A stretch of 15,494 nucleotides of DNA from Marinospirillum sp. (GCA_007116865.1 SKHR01000049.1:1-15494), one strand, 5' to 3'; positions 1-7,800 are shown, counted from the first letter of the stretch. Program-made: numbers and translations. The notes: generated from the letters alone by a model not told the origin.

Positions 1-485
1 GCATCAGCGACCTGCTGCTGGGTCAACTGATACTCCTGCTGTAAGCGCTGAAGTGCCAGGGCCTCTTCAACCGGATTCAAATCTTCCCGTTGCAGGTTTT
101 CGATCAACGCCAGCGCGATCACATCACGATCTTCGGCTTCCCGGACCAACGCGGGAATCCACTCCAGCTGAGCCATCTGTGCGGCACGCCAACGGCGCTC
201 ACCAGCAATAATTTCATAGTGATCGCCACTTAAAGGACGAACCACCACCGGCTGCATGATGCCCTGCTGACGGATCGACGCGGCTAACTCTTCCAGGGCC
301 TCAGGATGCATATCTCGGCGTGGCTGAAAACGTCCTGGACGCAGGGTTTCAATGGGCAAACGACGCAGACTTTGAGCAAAATCATCGTCACTGGTCGATG
401 ATTCCACGCTTTGGGCTGGGGCACCAGCGGCACCGAGTAAAGCATCCAGGCCACGGCCTAAACCTCGTTTACGGGATCCACTCAT
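1..485 (-). CDS. parB: ParB chromosome-partitioning protein (C-terminal part beyond window)
   Basis: ParB is the CTP-dependent DNA clamp that loads at parS sites near the origin and, with ParA, segregates newly copied origins. The first 161 codons are visible; the gene runs off the left edge, so the end of the helix-turn-helix region and the C-terminal dimerisation domain are not seen. The N-terminus (KRGLGRGLDALLG, residues 6-18) is the typical ParA-contacting segment of chromosomal ParB. The ParB/Noc CTPase core follows: the parS-loading region around residues 68-80 (ASIRQQGIMQPVV), GERRWRAA at 95-102 (the GERRxRA nucleotide-binding motif) and ENLQREDLNPVEEA at 129-142. The ATG start is preceded by an AAGGA ribosome site and lies 18 bp after the parA stop, so the two genes are probably co-transcribed. 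A matching parS site is present in recF. Identification is secure. Confidence 0.97.
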   Translation of the reverse strand, partial: MSGSRKRGLGRGLDALLGAAGAPAQSVESSTSDDDFAQSLRRLPIETLRPGRFQPRRDMHPEALEELAASIRQQGIMQPVVVRPLSGDHYEIIAGERRWRAAQMAQLEWIPALVREAEDRDVIALALIENLQREDLNPVEEALALQRLQQEYQLTQQQVAD

Positions 486-503
486 CGTCTGTTATTTCCT
501 TTA

Positions 504-1274
504 TTAATCCAGTGAATAGCGTCGCATCAGCTCACCCGCCAAAGCCAGATAGGCTTGACTGCCTTTGGATTTGGCATCATAACAAAACACCGGCAAACCA
601 TGACTGGGGGCTTCGGCCAGGCGAACATTGCGGGGAATCACGGTGACAAAAACCTGACGCCCAAAATATTCCATCAATTGTTTGGAAACATCGCGGGTCA
701 GGCTGTTTCTTGGGTCATACATGGTGCGAATGATACCACTGATTTCCAGACCCGGATTGACCGAGCTGCTGACTCGGCGAAGGGTTTCCAATAAAGAGCT
801 CAATCCTTCCAGTGCATAAAACTCACACTGCACCGGTACCAGCACCCCGCGGGCAGCTGTCAGGGCATTGATGGTCAAAAGATTTAAAGAAGGTGGGCAA
901 TCAATAAGAATAAAATCGTAACAGCCATCGATGTTTTCCAGCGCCTGCTTAAGTTTGCGTTCACGCTGAGGTTCGTTGATCAGACTGACTTCGGCACCCG
1001 CCAGATCCACATTAGCCGCTAACAGGTCATAACCCGCCGGATCGGTTTTGATCAGTGCCTGCTCGATTGGCAAGCCCTCCATCAGCACATCGTAAACAGA
1101 ATACTGCAAACTCTGCTTGTCGATTCCGCTGCCCAATGTGGCATGACCCTGAGGGTCCATGTCGATCAGCAGCACCTTGCGTTTGGTGGCAACCAGGGAT
1201 GCAGCGAGATTGACGCAGGTGGTGGTTTTACCCACGCCGCCTTTTTGATTGGTCACTGCAAAAATTTTGGTCAC
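504..1274 (-). CDS. parA: ParA/Soj partition ATPase
   Basis: ParA is the nucleoid-bound, Walker-type ATPase that drives movement of ParB-parS complexes; in some bacteria the homologue Soj also acts on DnaA. The 256-residue protein has the deviant Walker A motif KGGVGKTT at residues 11-18, including the signature lysine (Lys11), the A' motif DMDPQG at 38-43 and Walker B ILIDCPPS at 122-129. There is no N-terminal DNA-binding domain, so this is the short chromosomal (Soj-like) form rather than a plasmid type Ia ParA. Translation starts at GTG, with AAGGAT upstream that overlaps the end of rsmG; the gap to rsmG is only 4 bp, implying translational coupling. parB follows after 18 bp. No anomalies seen. 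Confidence 0.98.
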   Translation of the reverse strand: MTKIFAVTNQKGGVGKTTTCVNLAASLVATKRKVLLIDMDPQGHATLGSGIDKQSLQYSVYDVLMEGLPIEQALIKTDPAGYDLLAANVDLAGAEVSLINEPQRERKLKQALENIDGCYDFILIDCPPSLNLLTINALTAARGVLVPVQCEFYALEGLSSLLETLRRVSSSVNPGLEISGIIRTMYDPRNSLTRDVSKQLMEYFGRQVFVTVIPRNVRLAEAPSHGLPVFCYDAKSKGSQAYLALAGELMRRYSLD

Positions 1275-1278
1275 GACG

Positions 1279-1923
1279 TTATCCTTTGCCCGTTGATCTG
1301 CCGAGAATAATCAGATGGCGCTCTTCATTCAACTGCGGAACCTGCAATGAGTGGTGTGCAATACAATCAAATTCTGTGGGTAAAGCCGCCAGTTCCGTTT
1401 GAGGAAACTGGCCTTTCATCGCAAACCAGCGGGTTTGTGGTGTTTCTAAATGTGCCGTCAGGTGAACAAAGTCTGCTAACTCACTGAACGCTCGACTAAT
1501 GATACGCTGCACTGGGCGTTGAAGTGACAAGGCCTCAATCCGACATTGATGAACCTGGAAGTTTTTCAGCCCTAAACTGGCTTTTGCTTGAATCTGGAAA
1601 CGGGTTTTTTTGCCATTAGAATCGATCGAGTCCCACTGCCATTCCGGCCTGACAATAGCTAAGGGAATGCTGGGTATACCCGCCCCTGAACCCACGTCCA
1701 GCCAGTGATCCTGATCCAGATAGGGCAATAACACCAGGCTGTCCAACACATGGCGAATCACCATCTGCTGCGGATCACGAATCGCGGTGAGGTTATAGGT
1801 TCGATTCCATTTATGCAGCAGCAGGCAATAATCAACCAGCTGTTGCTGCTGGATCGGCGGCAATGATAAATCCAGAGCATCCAGACCATTGCACAAAATT
1901 TCTGTCAAACCTGATTCAATCAT
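1279..1923 (-). CDS. rsmG: 16S rRNA (guanine-527 N7) methyltransferase RsmG
   Basis: RsmG (GidB) transfers a methyl group from S-adenosylmethionine to N7 of G527 in 16S rRNA; loss of the homologue gives low-level streptomycin resistance in several bacteria. The 214-residue protein has the family's N-terminal helical region with KWNRTYNLTAIRDP (residues 38-51), the SAM-binding loop WLDVGSGAGIPSIPLAI (74-90), the DSNGKKTRF segment (101-109) and the SRAFSELADF segment (143-152). Length is close to the E. coli protein (207 aa). The ATG start overlaps the end of mnmG by 8 bp, a typical coupled arrangement, and parA begins 4 bp after its stop. It belongs to the same leftward operon as mnmG and par. 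Confidence 0.97.
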   Translation of the reverse strand: MIESGLTEILCNGLDALDLSLPPIQQQQLVDYCLLLHKWNRTYNLTAIRDPQQMVIRHVLDSLVLLPYLDQDHWLDVGSGAGIPSIPLAIVRPEWQWDSIDSNGKKTRFQIQAKASLGLKNFQVHQCRIEALSLQRPVQRIISRAFSELADFVHLTAHLETPQTRWFAMKGQFPQTELAALPTEFDCIAHHSLQVPQLNEERHLIILGRSTGKG

Positions 1924-3805
1924 GAGCGGACCTGGCTGCCTGACGTTTTTTCAAATGAATCATCAACATGGACAGTGCCGCAGGTGTGACACCCGGAATG
2001 CGGCTGGCCTGGCCCAGTGTGTGGGGCCGGTGCTGAGTCAGCTTGTTTTTGATTTCGTTCGATAAACCGTCGACCTGAGCATAGTCCAGGTTGGCTGGTA
2101 GCTCGGTGGTTTCCTGTTTTTTTAATTTCTCGATTTCCGCCGCCTGGCGATCAATATAACCCGCATATTTGATCTGAATCTGTACTTGATCCTGTGCTTC
2201 GGCATCCAAAACCTCCGCTCCCGGAGCCACCTGATTCAACTGGGCATAACTGAGTTCAGGCCGTTTTAACAGCTCGGCCAGGCTGTGTTCCCGGCTCAGT
2301 GCCTGAGTCAGATGGGGTTGCAAAGCCTCAGCCTGGGCTGAGCCGACCTGAATCCAGGTCGTGGCTAAACGGGCTTTTTCTTTTTCGATTGCAGCACGTT
2401 TGGTTTCAAAACGCGCCCAGCGTGCATCATCAACCAGACCAAGCTCACGGCCGATTTCTGTCAGTCGCCAATCGGCATTGTCTTCACGCAGCATCAGGCG
2501 ATATTCGGCCCGGGAAGTGAACATTCGATAGGGTTCTGCGGTGCCCAGAGAAATCAAATCATCGACCAGTACCCCTAAATAGGCCTGATCCCGGCGTGGA
2601 TACCAAGGACTTAATTCTTTGGCGGCACGAGCGGCATTCAAGCCCGCCAGCAGGCCCTGGGCAGCGGCTTCTTCATACCCTGTGGTTCCATTGATTTGTC
2701 CGGCAAAAAACAGACCTTGAACCGCCTCGGTTTCCAGGGTGGGTTTTAATCCCTTGGGATCAAAAAAGTCATATTCAATCGCATAACCGGGGCGGGTGAT
2801 ATGCGCCTTTTCAAGTCCTTGAATGCTTCGTACCAGCTCCAACTGCACATCAAAGGGCAAGGAGGTTGAAATCCCGTTTGGATACAACTCATGGGTATTC
2901 AGGCCTTCGGGTTCAAGAAAAACCTGATGGCTGGATTTGTCCGCAAAGCGGTGGATTTTATCTTCAATCGATGGGCAATAACGTGGCCCGATACCTTCAA
3001 TCACCCCTGAGTACATGGGTGAGCGATCCAGATTGGCAGCGATCAGCTCATGGGTGCGTGCATTGGTCCAGGTGATGTGGCAAGCCCGTTGTTGAGGATG
3101 CATCAGTACATTGCCCATGAATGACATGACCGGCAAGGGGTCATCACCTGGCTGGGGTTCCAACTGGGAAAAATCAACACTTCGGGCATCAATGCGCGGT
3201 GGGGTTCCGGTTTTCAGTCGACCCACACCGGGCGCCAGTTCACGCAGTTTTTCTGCCAGACGCAAAGCCGGTGGATCACCAGCCCGCCCACCTTCATACT
3301 GGGCCAAACCGATATGGATTTTTCCTGCCAAAAAAGTACCGGTGGTCAAAACCACCTGACGCGCATTGAAACGTATGCCTGACTGGGTGATCACACCAAC
3401 AACTTGATCCCCCTGCAAAATCAGATCATCGACGGCCTGTTGAAAAAGCTGCAGACCCGGCTGATTTTCCAGGCGTTGACGGATCGCCGCCTTATAAAGC
3501 TGCCGATCTGCCTGGGCACGGGTAGCACGGACGGCTGGGCCTTTGCGCGCATTGAGCACTCGAAATTGAATCCCGGCTTCATCGGTGGCCAGGGCCATGG
3601 CACCACCCAGGGCATCGACTTCGCGCACCAGATGGCTTTTGCCAATCCCGCCGATGGCCGGATTACAGGACATCTGCCCCAGGGTTTCAATATTGTGGGT
3701 CAGCAACAGGGTGGAACACCCCATGCGGGCAGCCGCCAGCGCCGCTTCGGTGCCTGCATGTCCGCCACCGATCACCAGCACATCAAAGGAATCCGGATAG
3801 TTCAC
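1916..3805 (-). CDS. mnmG: tRNA uridine-5-carboxymethylaminomethyl modification enzyme MnmG
   Basis: MnmG (GidA) is the FAD-dependent partner of MnmE; together they add the (carboxymethyl)aminomethyl group to wobble uridine 34 of certain tRNAs. I place the start at GTG 3805 (629 aa), not at GTG 3811: GAGG lies at 3810-3813, about 5 bases before GTG 3805 but overlapping GTG 3811. This start gives M-N-Y-P-D-S-F-D-V, like E. coli MnmG, and puts the two cysteines required in E. coli at its positions 47 (SCNPAIGGIGK) and 277 (YCPSIEDKI). Other marks are the FAD-binding GGGHAG at 13-18, RAGDPPALRL, the HELYPNGISTSLP segment, and FFAGQINGTTGYEEAAAQG near residue 370. The gene lies 17 bp after mnmE, its functional partner, and overlaps rsmG by 8 bp. 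Confidence 0.98.
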   Translation of the reverse strand: MNYPDSFDVLVIGGGHAGTEAALAAARMGCSTLLLTHNIETLGQMSCNPAIGGIGKSHLVREVDALGGAMALATDEAGIQFRVLNARKGPAVRATRAQADRQLYKAAIRQRLENQPGLQLFQQAVDDLILQGDQVVGVITQSGIRFNARQVVLTTGTFLAGKIHIGLAQYEGGRAGDPPALRLAEKLRELAPGVGRLKTGTPPRIDARSVDFSQLEPQPGDDPLPVMSFMGNVLMHPQQRACHITWTNARTHELIAANLDRSPMYSGVIEGIGPRYCPSIEDKIHRFADKSSHQVFLEPEGLNTHELYPNGISTSLPFDVQLELVRSIQGLEKAHITRPGYAIEYDFFDPKGLKPTLETEAVQGLFFAGQINGTTGYEEAAAQGLLAGLNAARAAKELSPWYPRRDQAYLGVLVDDLISLGTAEPYRMFTSRAEYRLMLREDNADWRLTEIGRELGLVDDARWARFETKRAAIEKEKARLATTWIQVGSAQAEALQPHLTQALSREHSLAELLKRPELSYAQLNQVAPGAEVLDAEAQDQVQIQIKYAGYIDRQAAEIEKLKKQETTELPANLDYAQVDGLSNEIKNKLTQHRPHTLGQASRIPGVTPAALSMLMIHLKKRQAARSAHD

Positions 3806-3822
3806 TGTCACCTCAAACGGGT

Positions 3823-5187
3823 TTATTTACCAATACAGAATTCGCCAAAAATTTTTCCCAGCAGGTCATCGGCAGAAAAATCGCCCGTGATCTGGTTCAA
3901 CGCCTCTTGTGCCAGACGTAAGTCTTCAGCCAATAATTCACCGGCCTGATGCGTATTTAATTGTAGCAAGCCTTGAATCAATGCATTTTCTGCGGATTTC
4001 AACGCCTGTAAATGACGCCGCCGTGCCATGAAACAGCCTTCGGTGGTCTGCTCAAAGCCCATCACCTTTTTTAAGTGCTGTTTCAGTGCATCAAACCCAA
4101 GATTTTGTTTGATTGATAAACGAATCACGGGCGGTTGATGACTCAGCAGACTTTCGGGCGTTTCACCGGTTAAATCAATTTTATTACGAATCAGTGTCAG
4201 ACGCTGAGGATCGGGCAGGCGTTCAACAAACTCAGGCCAAATGATTTTAGGATCCAGGCTGGCGGTTGTTTGTGCATCAACAAGCAATAAAATTCGATCC
4301 GCTTTTTCAATGGCCTGCCAGGCCTTGGCCACGCCCAGTTTTTCAACCGGATCTTCGGTTTCGCGTAACCCTGCGGTATCAATAATGTGCAGGGGCATGC
4401 CATCAATATGAATCGATTCCTTGAGCAGATCACGGGTGGTACCCGCAATATCAGTCACTAATGCACGTTCATGATCACACAGATGATTCAACAGACTGGA
4501 TTTTCCGGCATTGGGTCGTCCTGCCAAAACCACCGTCATGCCTTCCTGCATCAACACCCCTTGCTGGGCTGTTTTTTGAATGCCTTGCAATTGATCCAGC
4601 AGGGATTGAATTTTTTCAGCAATCTGACCGCTGGCCAGATAATCCACATCCTCTTCTTCCGGAAAATCAATCGCAGCTTCCACATAGGCGCGTAAAAATA
4701 TCAGTTGCTCAACCAACTGGTGAATCTGGCAGGAAAAGGCCCCTTGAAGTGAATTCAATGCCTGTTCAGCCGCTTGTCGAGAGGTTGCGTTGATCAAATC
4801 CGCAATGGCTTCGGCTTGAACCAGGTCGATTTTATTGTTCAAAAAAGCACGTTGAGAAAACTCCCCCGGCTCGGCCAAACGCAAACCCAAAGAAAGCAGA
4901 TATTCGATCAAGCGATCAATGATGATCGGGCCACCATGAATCTGAAATTCAGTCACGGATTCGCCGGTAAAAGAATGGGGTGCCGGGAAAAAAATCACCA
5001 GTCCCTGATCGATCAACTCACCGTCAGGGGTTCGCAAAGCACCATAATGCGCATAACGAGGTTTTGGATCCTGCCCGGTCAAAAGCTGAGCCGATTTTTT
5101 TGCCAGCGGCCCGGAAACACGTACCACACCGATGCCGCCTCGGCCCGGTGGTGTCGCCAGTGCAACGATCGTGTCCTCTTTCATCAT
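3823..5187 (-). CDS. mnmE: tRNA modification GTPase MnmE
   Basis: MnmE (TrmE) is a dimerising GTPase that works with MnmG on wobble uridine modification; it binds a tetrahydrofolate one-carbon donor through its N-terminal domain. The 454-residue length equals that of E. coli MnmE. The N-terminus DTIVALATPPGRGGIGVVRVSG is the folate-binding domain signature. The G domain shows G1 GRPNAGKSS (about 223-231), TDIAGTTRD, DTAGLRE (G3) and NKIDL (G4). The C-terminus FCIGK carries the conserved catalytic Cys. The first of two adjacent ATG codons (5187) is preferred because AGG lies 8 bases upstream; ATG 5184 would remove one residue. A terminator hairpin lies between yidC and this gene, so mnmE probably relies on readthrough or on a promoter inside the yidC end. 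Confidence 0.98.
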   Translation of the reverse strand: MMKEDTIVALATPPGRGGIGVVRVSGPLAKKSAQLLTGQDPKPRYAHYGALRTPDGELIDQGLVIFFPAPHSFTGESVTEFQIHGGPIIIDRLIEYLLSLGLRLAEPGEFSQRAFLNNKIDLVQAEAIADLINATSRQAAEQALNSLQGAFSCQIHQLVEQLIFLRAYVEAAIDFPEEEDVDYLASGQIAEKIQSLLDQLQGIQKTAQQGVLMQEGMTVVLAGRPNAGKSSLLNHLCDHERALVTDIAGTTRDLLKESIHIDGMPLHIIDTAGLRETEDPVEKLGVAKAWQAIEKADRILLLVDAQTTASLDPKIIWPEFVERLPDPQRLTLIRNKIDLTGETPESLLSHQPPVIRLSIKQNLGFDALKQHLKKVMGFEQTTEGCFMARRRHLQALKSAENALIQGLLQLNTHQAGELLAEDLRLAQEALNQITGDFSADDLLGKIFGEFCIGK

Positions 5188-5198
5188 CGACTTAACCT

Positions 5199-5222
5199 AA
5201 AACCCCCTCAAAAGAGGGGGTT
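5199..5222 (-). terminator. Hairpin terminator after yidC
   Basis: A perfect 9-bp inverted repeat, AACCCCCTC / GAGGGGGTT (5201-5209 and 5214-5222), with an AAAA loop. Read on the minus strand the stem is G+C-rich and is followed by a short T run (TTTT including the stem end), the form of an intrinsic terminator. It begins 10 bases after the yidC stop. The plus-strand reading lacks a T run, so it should act on leftward transcription only. The T run is short, so termination may be partial. The mnmE ribosome site follows directly. Confidence 0.8.
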
Positions 5223-5232
5223 CATTGAGTGT

Positions 5233-6912
5233 TTAGGCTTTATCTGCCAGTTTTTCCTTTTCCCGATCTTCTGCCTCTATCTTGTGGGTGATGTACCACT
5301 GTTGCAGGATCGACAGGATATTGTTCACCAGCCAGTAAAGAACCAGACCGGCAGGGAACCACAGGAAGAAGAAGGTAAAGATCACTGGCAGCATTTTCAT
5401 GATTTTTGCCTGCATGGGATCCGGTGGTGTCGGATTCAGCAGTTGTTGCAAAAACATGGAAACACCCATCAGGATTGGCAGGATGAAATAAGGATCTTTC
5501 ATCGACAAGTCAGCAATCCAGAGCATGAAAGGCGCATGGCGCAGTTCAACCGATTCCAGCAACATCCAGTAGAGGGCGATAAACACCGGCATCTGGACTA
5601 AAATCGGTAAACAACCGCCCATGGGATTAATCTTTTCTTTCTTATACAGCTCCATCATCGCCTGGGATAATTTTTGCCGATCATCCCCACAGTCTTCCTT
5701 GATACGCTGCATTTTCGGAGCTACACGGCGCATGTTGGCCATTGACCGATAGGCCGTAGCAGACAACTTGTAAAATAATACCTTGATCACGACCGTGACC
5801 AGAATGATGGCAAGACCCCAGTTGGCGACAAAAGCATAGAACCACTGGAGTAACAGGAATAGTGGCTGAGCAATAAACCACAACCAGCCATAATCCACGG
5901 TCAGGTTCAGGTGAGGCGCGACATCACGCATCTCGCTCTGTACTTTCGGACCAATGAACAGATCTGCATTCAAGCTGGCTTGGGTAAAGGGTTGAATTTC
6001 CAGTTCCTGGCCCCGGAAACCCACCACATGGTTACGTGCGGAATCCATGCGTGCACTGAAAAAGCTGACCTGATCCTGAGGCGGTACCCAGGCACTGATA
6101 AAATAGTGTTGCAGCATTGCCGCCCAGCCACCCATGGAGTTTTGATTGAATCCAGAGCGCTGAATATCACGGAAGCTGACTTTTTCGTAACGAGTTTCAT
6201 CGGTTGAAAAAGCACCACCCAGGTAGGCACTCATGCCTAAAAATTCACCCTGGCTTGGATCCGGTGAACCATCACGACGAATCAAGCCAATGAAACTGGT
6301 CGCCAGGGCTTCTTGACGCTGGTTGTTGACCTGATATTCGACGTTGACCCGGTGTGAGCCGCGCTCAAAAGTGAACACCTTGGTCAGTTCAATTCCATTA
6401 ACCTCGCCATGAAGTCGAACTTGAAGCTGATTCTCACCCTCTGCAAGTTCATGCTGCCATTGTTCTGGCTGTAAATGGAGACGCTGTTGGTTGCCTAAAC
6501 CGATCAGGTAACTCTGGACCGTATAGTGGCGCTGTTCATCATCTTGCAGGAGCACAAAAGGCTGATCCGAACCAACCCGGGTTTTATGTTGCAACAAAGC
6601 CGCATAAACCAGATCACCCCGAGTGTTGATACGAACATCCAGACTATCCGTTTTCACGCGAACCAGTTGCTGGTTTGTCTGGGTTGTTTGTGGTCGAACG
6701 GACGTTAAAGGTTGTGCGTCTGGATCGGCCAGATCAAGCATCTGATCAGTTGAACCTTCACGGTCTTCACCAGCAAAATGATCGGAGGACGACTGAATCT
6801 CAGGCGTTGCTACTTGAGTATCAGGCTGAAGATAGTCTTTGTTCCACTGTATGATCAGCAGATAAGTGACTATCGCCAGCGAGGAATAAAGCACAATGCG
6901 TTTTACATCCAT
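5233..6912 (-). CDS. yidC: Membrane protein insertase YidC
   Basis: YidC inserts and folds inner-membrane proteins, alone or with SecYEG. The 559-residue protein has the Gram-negative layout. An N-terminal transmembrane helix (about 5-23) is followed by a large periplasmic domain (about 24-340), then the conserved insertase core. The core starts at YGWLWFIAQPLFLLLQWFYAF (341-361). The cytoplasmic hairpin region contains MRRVAPKMQ (394-402), whose Arg395 aligns by motif with the essential hydrophilic-groove arginine of E. coli YidC. KINPMGGCLPILVQMPVFIALYWML (427-451) and FFFLWFPAGLVLYWLVNN (514-531) complete it. The ATG start is supported by alignment of the first helix. I see no clear Shine-Dalgarno sequence; the bases just upstream are a copy of the rnpA 3' end. 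yidD, normally between rnpA and yidC, is absent. Confidence 0.98.
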   Translation of the reverse strand: MDVKRIVLYSSLAIVTYLLIIQWNKDYLQPDTQVATPEIQSSSDHFAGEDREGSTDQMLDLADPDAQPLTSVRPQTTQTNQQLVRVKTDSLDVRINTRGDLVYAALLQHKTRVGSDQPFVLLQDDEQRHYTVQSYLIGLGNQQRLHLQPEQWQHELAEGENQLQVRLHGEVNGIELTKVFTFERGSHRVNVEYQVNNQRQEALATSFIGLIRRDGSPDPSQGEFLGMSAYLGGAFSTDETRYEKVSFRDIQRSGFNQNSMGGWAAMLQHYFISAWVPPQDQVSFFSARMDSARNHVVGFRGQELEIQPFTQASLNADLFIGPKVQSEMRDVAPHLNLTVDYGWLWFIAQPLFLLLQWFYAFVANWGLAIILVTVVIKVLFYKLSATAYRSMANMRRVAPKMQRIKEDCGDDRQKLSQAMMELYKKEKINPMGGCLPILVQMPVFIALYWMLLESVELRHAPFMLWIADLSMKDPYFILPILMGVSMFLQQLLNPTPPDPMQAKIMKMLPVIFTFFFLWFPAGLVLYWLVNNILSILQQWYITHKIEAEDREKEKLADKA

Positions 6913-6961
6913 GGGATCACTGCCAGTTTATTATCGGGAAGGTTAAATGGGATCACTGCCA
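6911..6961. repeat. 15-bp direct repeat at the rnpA-yidC junction
   Basis: ATGGGATCACTGCCA occurs exactly at 6911-6925 and at 6947-6961, 36 bp apart. The right copy encodes the C-terminus of RnpA (Gly-Ser-Asp-Pro) and the left copy runs into the yidC start codon. It marks a small duplication or a rearrangement scar at the place where yidD is usually found. Confidence 0.85.
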
Positions 6962-7311
6962 ATACGCTGGTTCAGCTGTTTCCACACACGAGACAAATTT
7001 TTGCTGAGTTTCTGATCATTGGTCAAATTGGCTTCTTTGATGGCCAGAACCAGAATATCCACTGGAGGTAATTGGTGATGATGTCGGCGAAAAGAGTCTC
7101 TGAAAATCCGTTTGAAACGGTTGCGCCGCACCGCCAGTCGAATGTTTTTTTTACTGAATACAAAACCTATTCTGGTTTCAGTCGTCCGTCCCGGCGCTGC
7201 TAACAGCAGAAAACCGGGACAGAAAACCTTCCATTGTGTTTGATCAAACACATGACGAAAATCCCGACTATTCAATAATCTAAGATTTCTCGGATAAGTT
7301 TGATCAAGCAT
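6943..7311 (-). CDS. rnpA: Ribonuclease P protein component
   Basis: RnpA is the protein subunit of RNase P; it helps the RNA subunit bind and cleave the 5' leader of pre-tRNAs. I prefer the ATG at 7311 (122 aa). It gives MLDQTYPRNLRLL, which aligns residue for residue with the E. coli start (PR at positions 7-8). A TTG at 7323 would add four residues (126 aa). Neither start has a strong ribosome site, so coupling to rpmH, whose stop is 23 bp upstream, is likely. The family signature SKKNIRLAVRRNRFKRIFRDSFR, with the RNA-binding RNR motif, is present mid-protein. The gene lies directly after rpmH, as in nearly all bacteria, and is followed by yidC with no yidD between. Confidence 0.96.
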   Translation of the reverse strand: MLDQTYPRNLRLLNSRDFRHVFDQTQWKVFCPGFLLLAAPGRTTETRIGFVFSKKNIRLAVRRNRFKRIFRDSFRRHHHQLPPVDILVLAIKEANLTNDQKLSKNLSRVWKQLNQRIGSDPI

Positions 7312-7334
7312 GGAAGCGACCAATCTTATCGCGA

Positions 7335-7469
7335 TCAGGCAGTCAGGCGTTTACGACCTTTGGCACGACGACGAGCCAGAACCAGACGACCGTTTTTAGT
7401 CGCCATGCGAGCGCGAAAACCATGATTGCGCTTACGTTTTAGAACACTGGGTTGAAATGTACGTTTCAT
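7335..7469 (-). CDS. rpmH: 50S ribosomal protein L34 (bL34)
   Basis: A 44-residue, very basic protein starting MKRTFQPSVLKRKRNHGFRA and ending GRKRLTA, the full-length bL34 of the large ribosomal subunit. It is below the usual ORF length cutoffs, but almost every residue follows the family pattern. The ATG is preceded by a GGAAAG ribosome site about 11 bases upstream. rnpA follows, the classic rpmH-rnpA pair. Upstream, on the far side of an approximately 80-base leader, a good sigma-70 promoter is present at 7559-7587, diverging from dnaA across the origin. Confidence 0.98.
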   Translation of the reverse strand: MKRTFQPSVLKRKRNHGFRARMATKNGRLVLARRRAKGRKRLTA

Positions 7470-7558
7470 TATCTTTGCTTTCCACGGGTTAGTCTAAATC
7501 ATCAATGAACCTTGACAGATACCCGGATCTGCCTGGCTCAAGTCACACAAGAGCGGGG

Positions 7559-7587
7559 ATTTTAGAGAATTCTTCGTCAAAGCGCAA
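7559..7587 (-). promoter_or_regulatory. Putative sigma-70 promoter of rpmH-rnpA
   Basis: On the minus strand TTGCGC (7582-7587) and TAAAAT (7559-7564) are separated by exactly 17 bases. The predicted start lies about 80 bases upstream of the rpmH ATG. It faces away from dnaA, the usual arrangement at origins of this type. Transcription start not measured. Confidence 0.65.
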
Positions 7588-7616
7588 TTTTTCCCGCATA
7601 AATTCGGTTAGGTGGC

Positions 7617-7683
7617 AAATTAATAAAAAAAGAAAGTAAAGAAGGTTTTTAAAAGATTATTAAATTAGTTATTTTTATACTAG
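7617..7683. other. A+T-rich DNA unwinding element
   Basis: A stretch of almost pure A and T, with runs of A and T and the strings GATTATTAAATTA and GTTATTTTTATAC, lies on the rpmH side of the first DnaA box. It occupies the place of the E. coli 13-mer region, where the duplex first melts and DnaB is loaded. Exact 13-mer repeats matching the E. coli consensus are not seen. Confidence 0.75.
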
Positions 7684-7692
7684 GTCAAAATC

Positions 7693-7701
7693 TGTGGATA
7701 T
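7693..7701 (-). promoter_or_regulatory. DnaA box next to unwinding element (R1-like)
   Basis: TGTGGATAT reads ATATCCACA on the minus strand, one mismatch from TTATCCACA. It lies about 10 bp from the unwinding element and has the same orientation relative to it as E. coli box R1. Confidence 0.75.
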
Positions 7702-7719
7702 CTAACTTTTATCATTTTA

Positions 7720-7732
7720 AATCAGTATATTG
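7720..7732 (+). promoter_or_regulatory. Putative IHF binding site in oriC
   Basis: AATCAGTATATTG fits the IHF consensus WATCARNNNNTTR at every defined position. It is 18 bp from the R1-like DnaA box, nearly the same spacing as in E. coli oriC, where IHF bends the DNA to help unwinding. A match this short can arise by chance; its position raises confidence. Confidence 0.6.
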
Positions 7733-7791
7733 CGTTGTTAGTGAAAGGGTGTTCTAGAGGCGTAAAAGCTGATCTTAACCCGTGTAAAGGC

Positions 7792-7800
7792 TGTGGGTAA
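7792..7800 (-). promoter_or_regulatory. DnaA box, left member of inverted pair
   Basis: TGTGGGTAA reads TTACCCACA on the minus strand, one mismatch from TTATCCACA. It faces the plus-strand box at 7810-7818 within an 8-bp inverted repeat. Confidence 0.65.

Noticed and set aside
4774..5601. 275-codon plus-strand frame across the mnmE start and the yidC end
   Set aside because: It crosses two secure genes and a terminator hairpin and its translation has no family features; it is an antisense shadow.
7511..7542. Short inverted segments in the rpmH leader (CTTGA/TCAAG and CAGAT/ATCTG)
   Set aside because: Five-base stems with internal mismatches; too weak to call a regulatory RNA structure.
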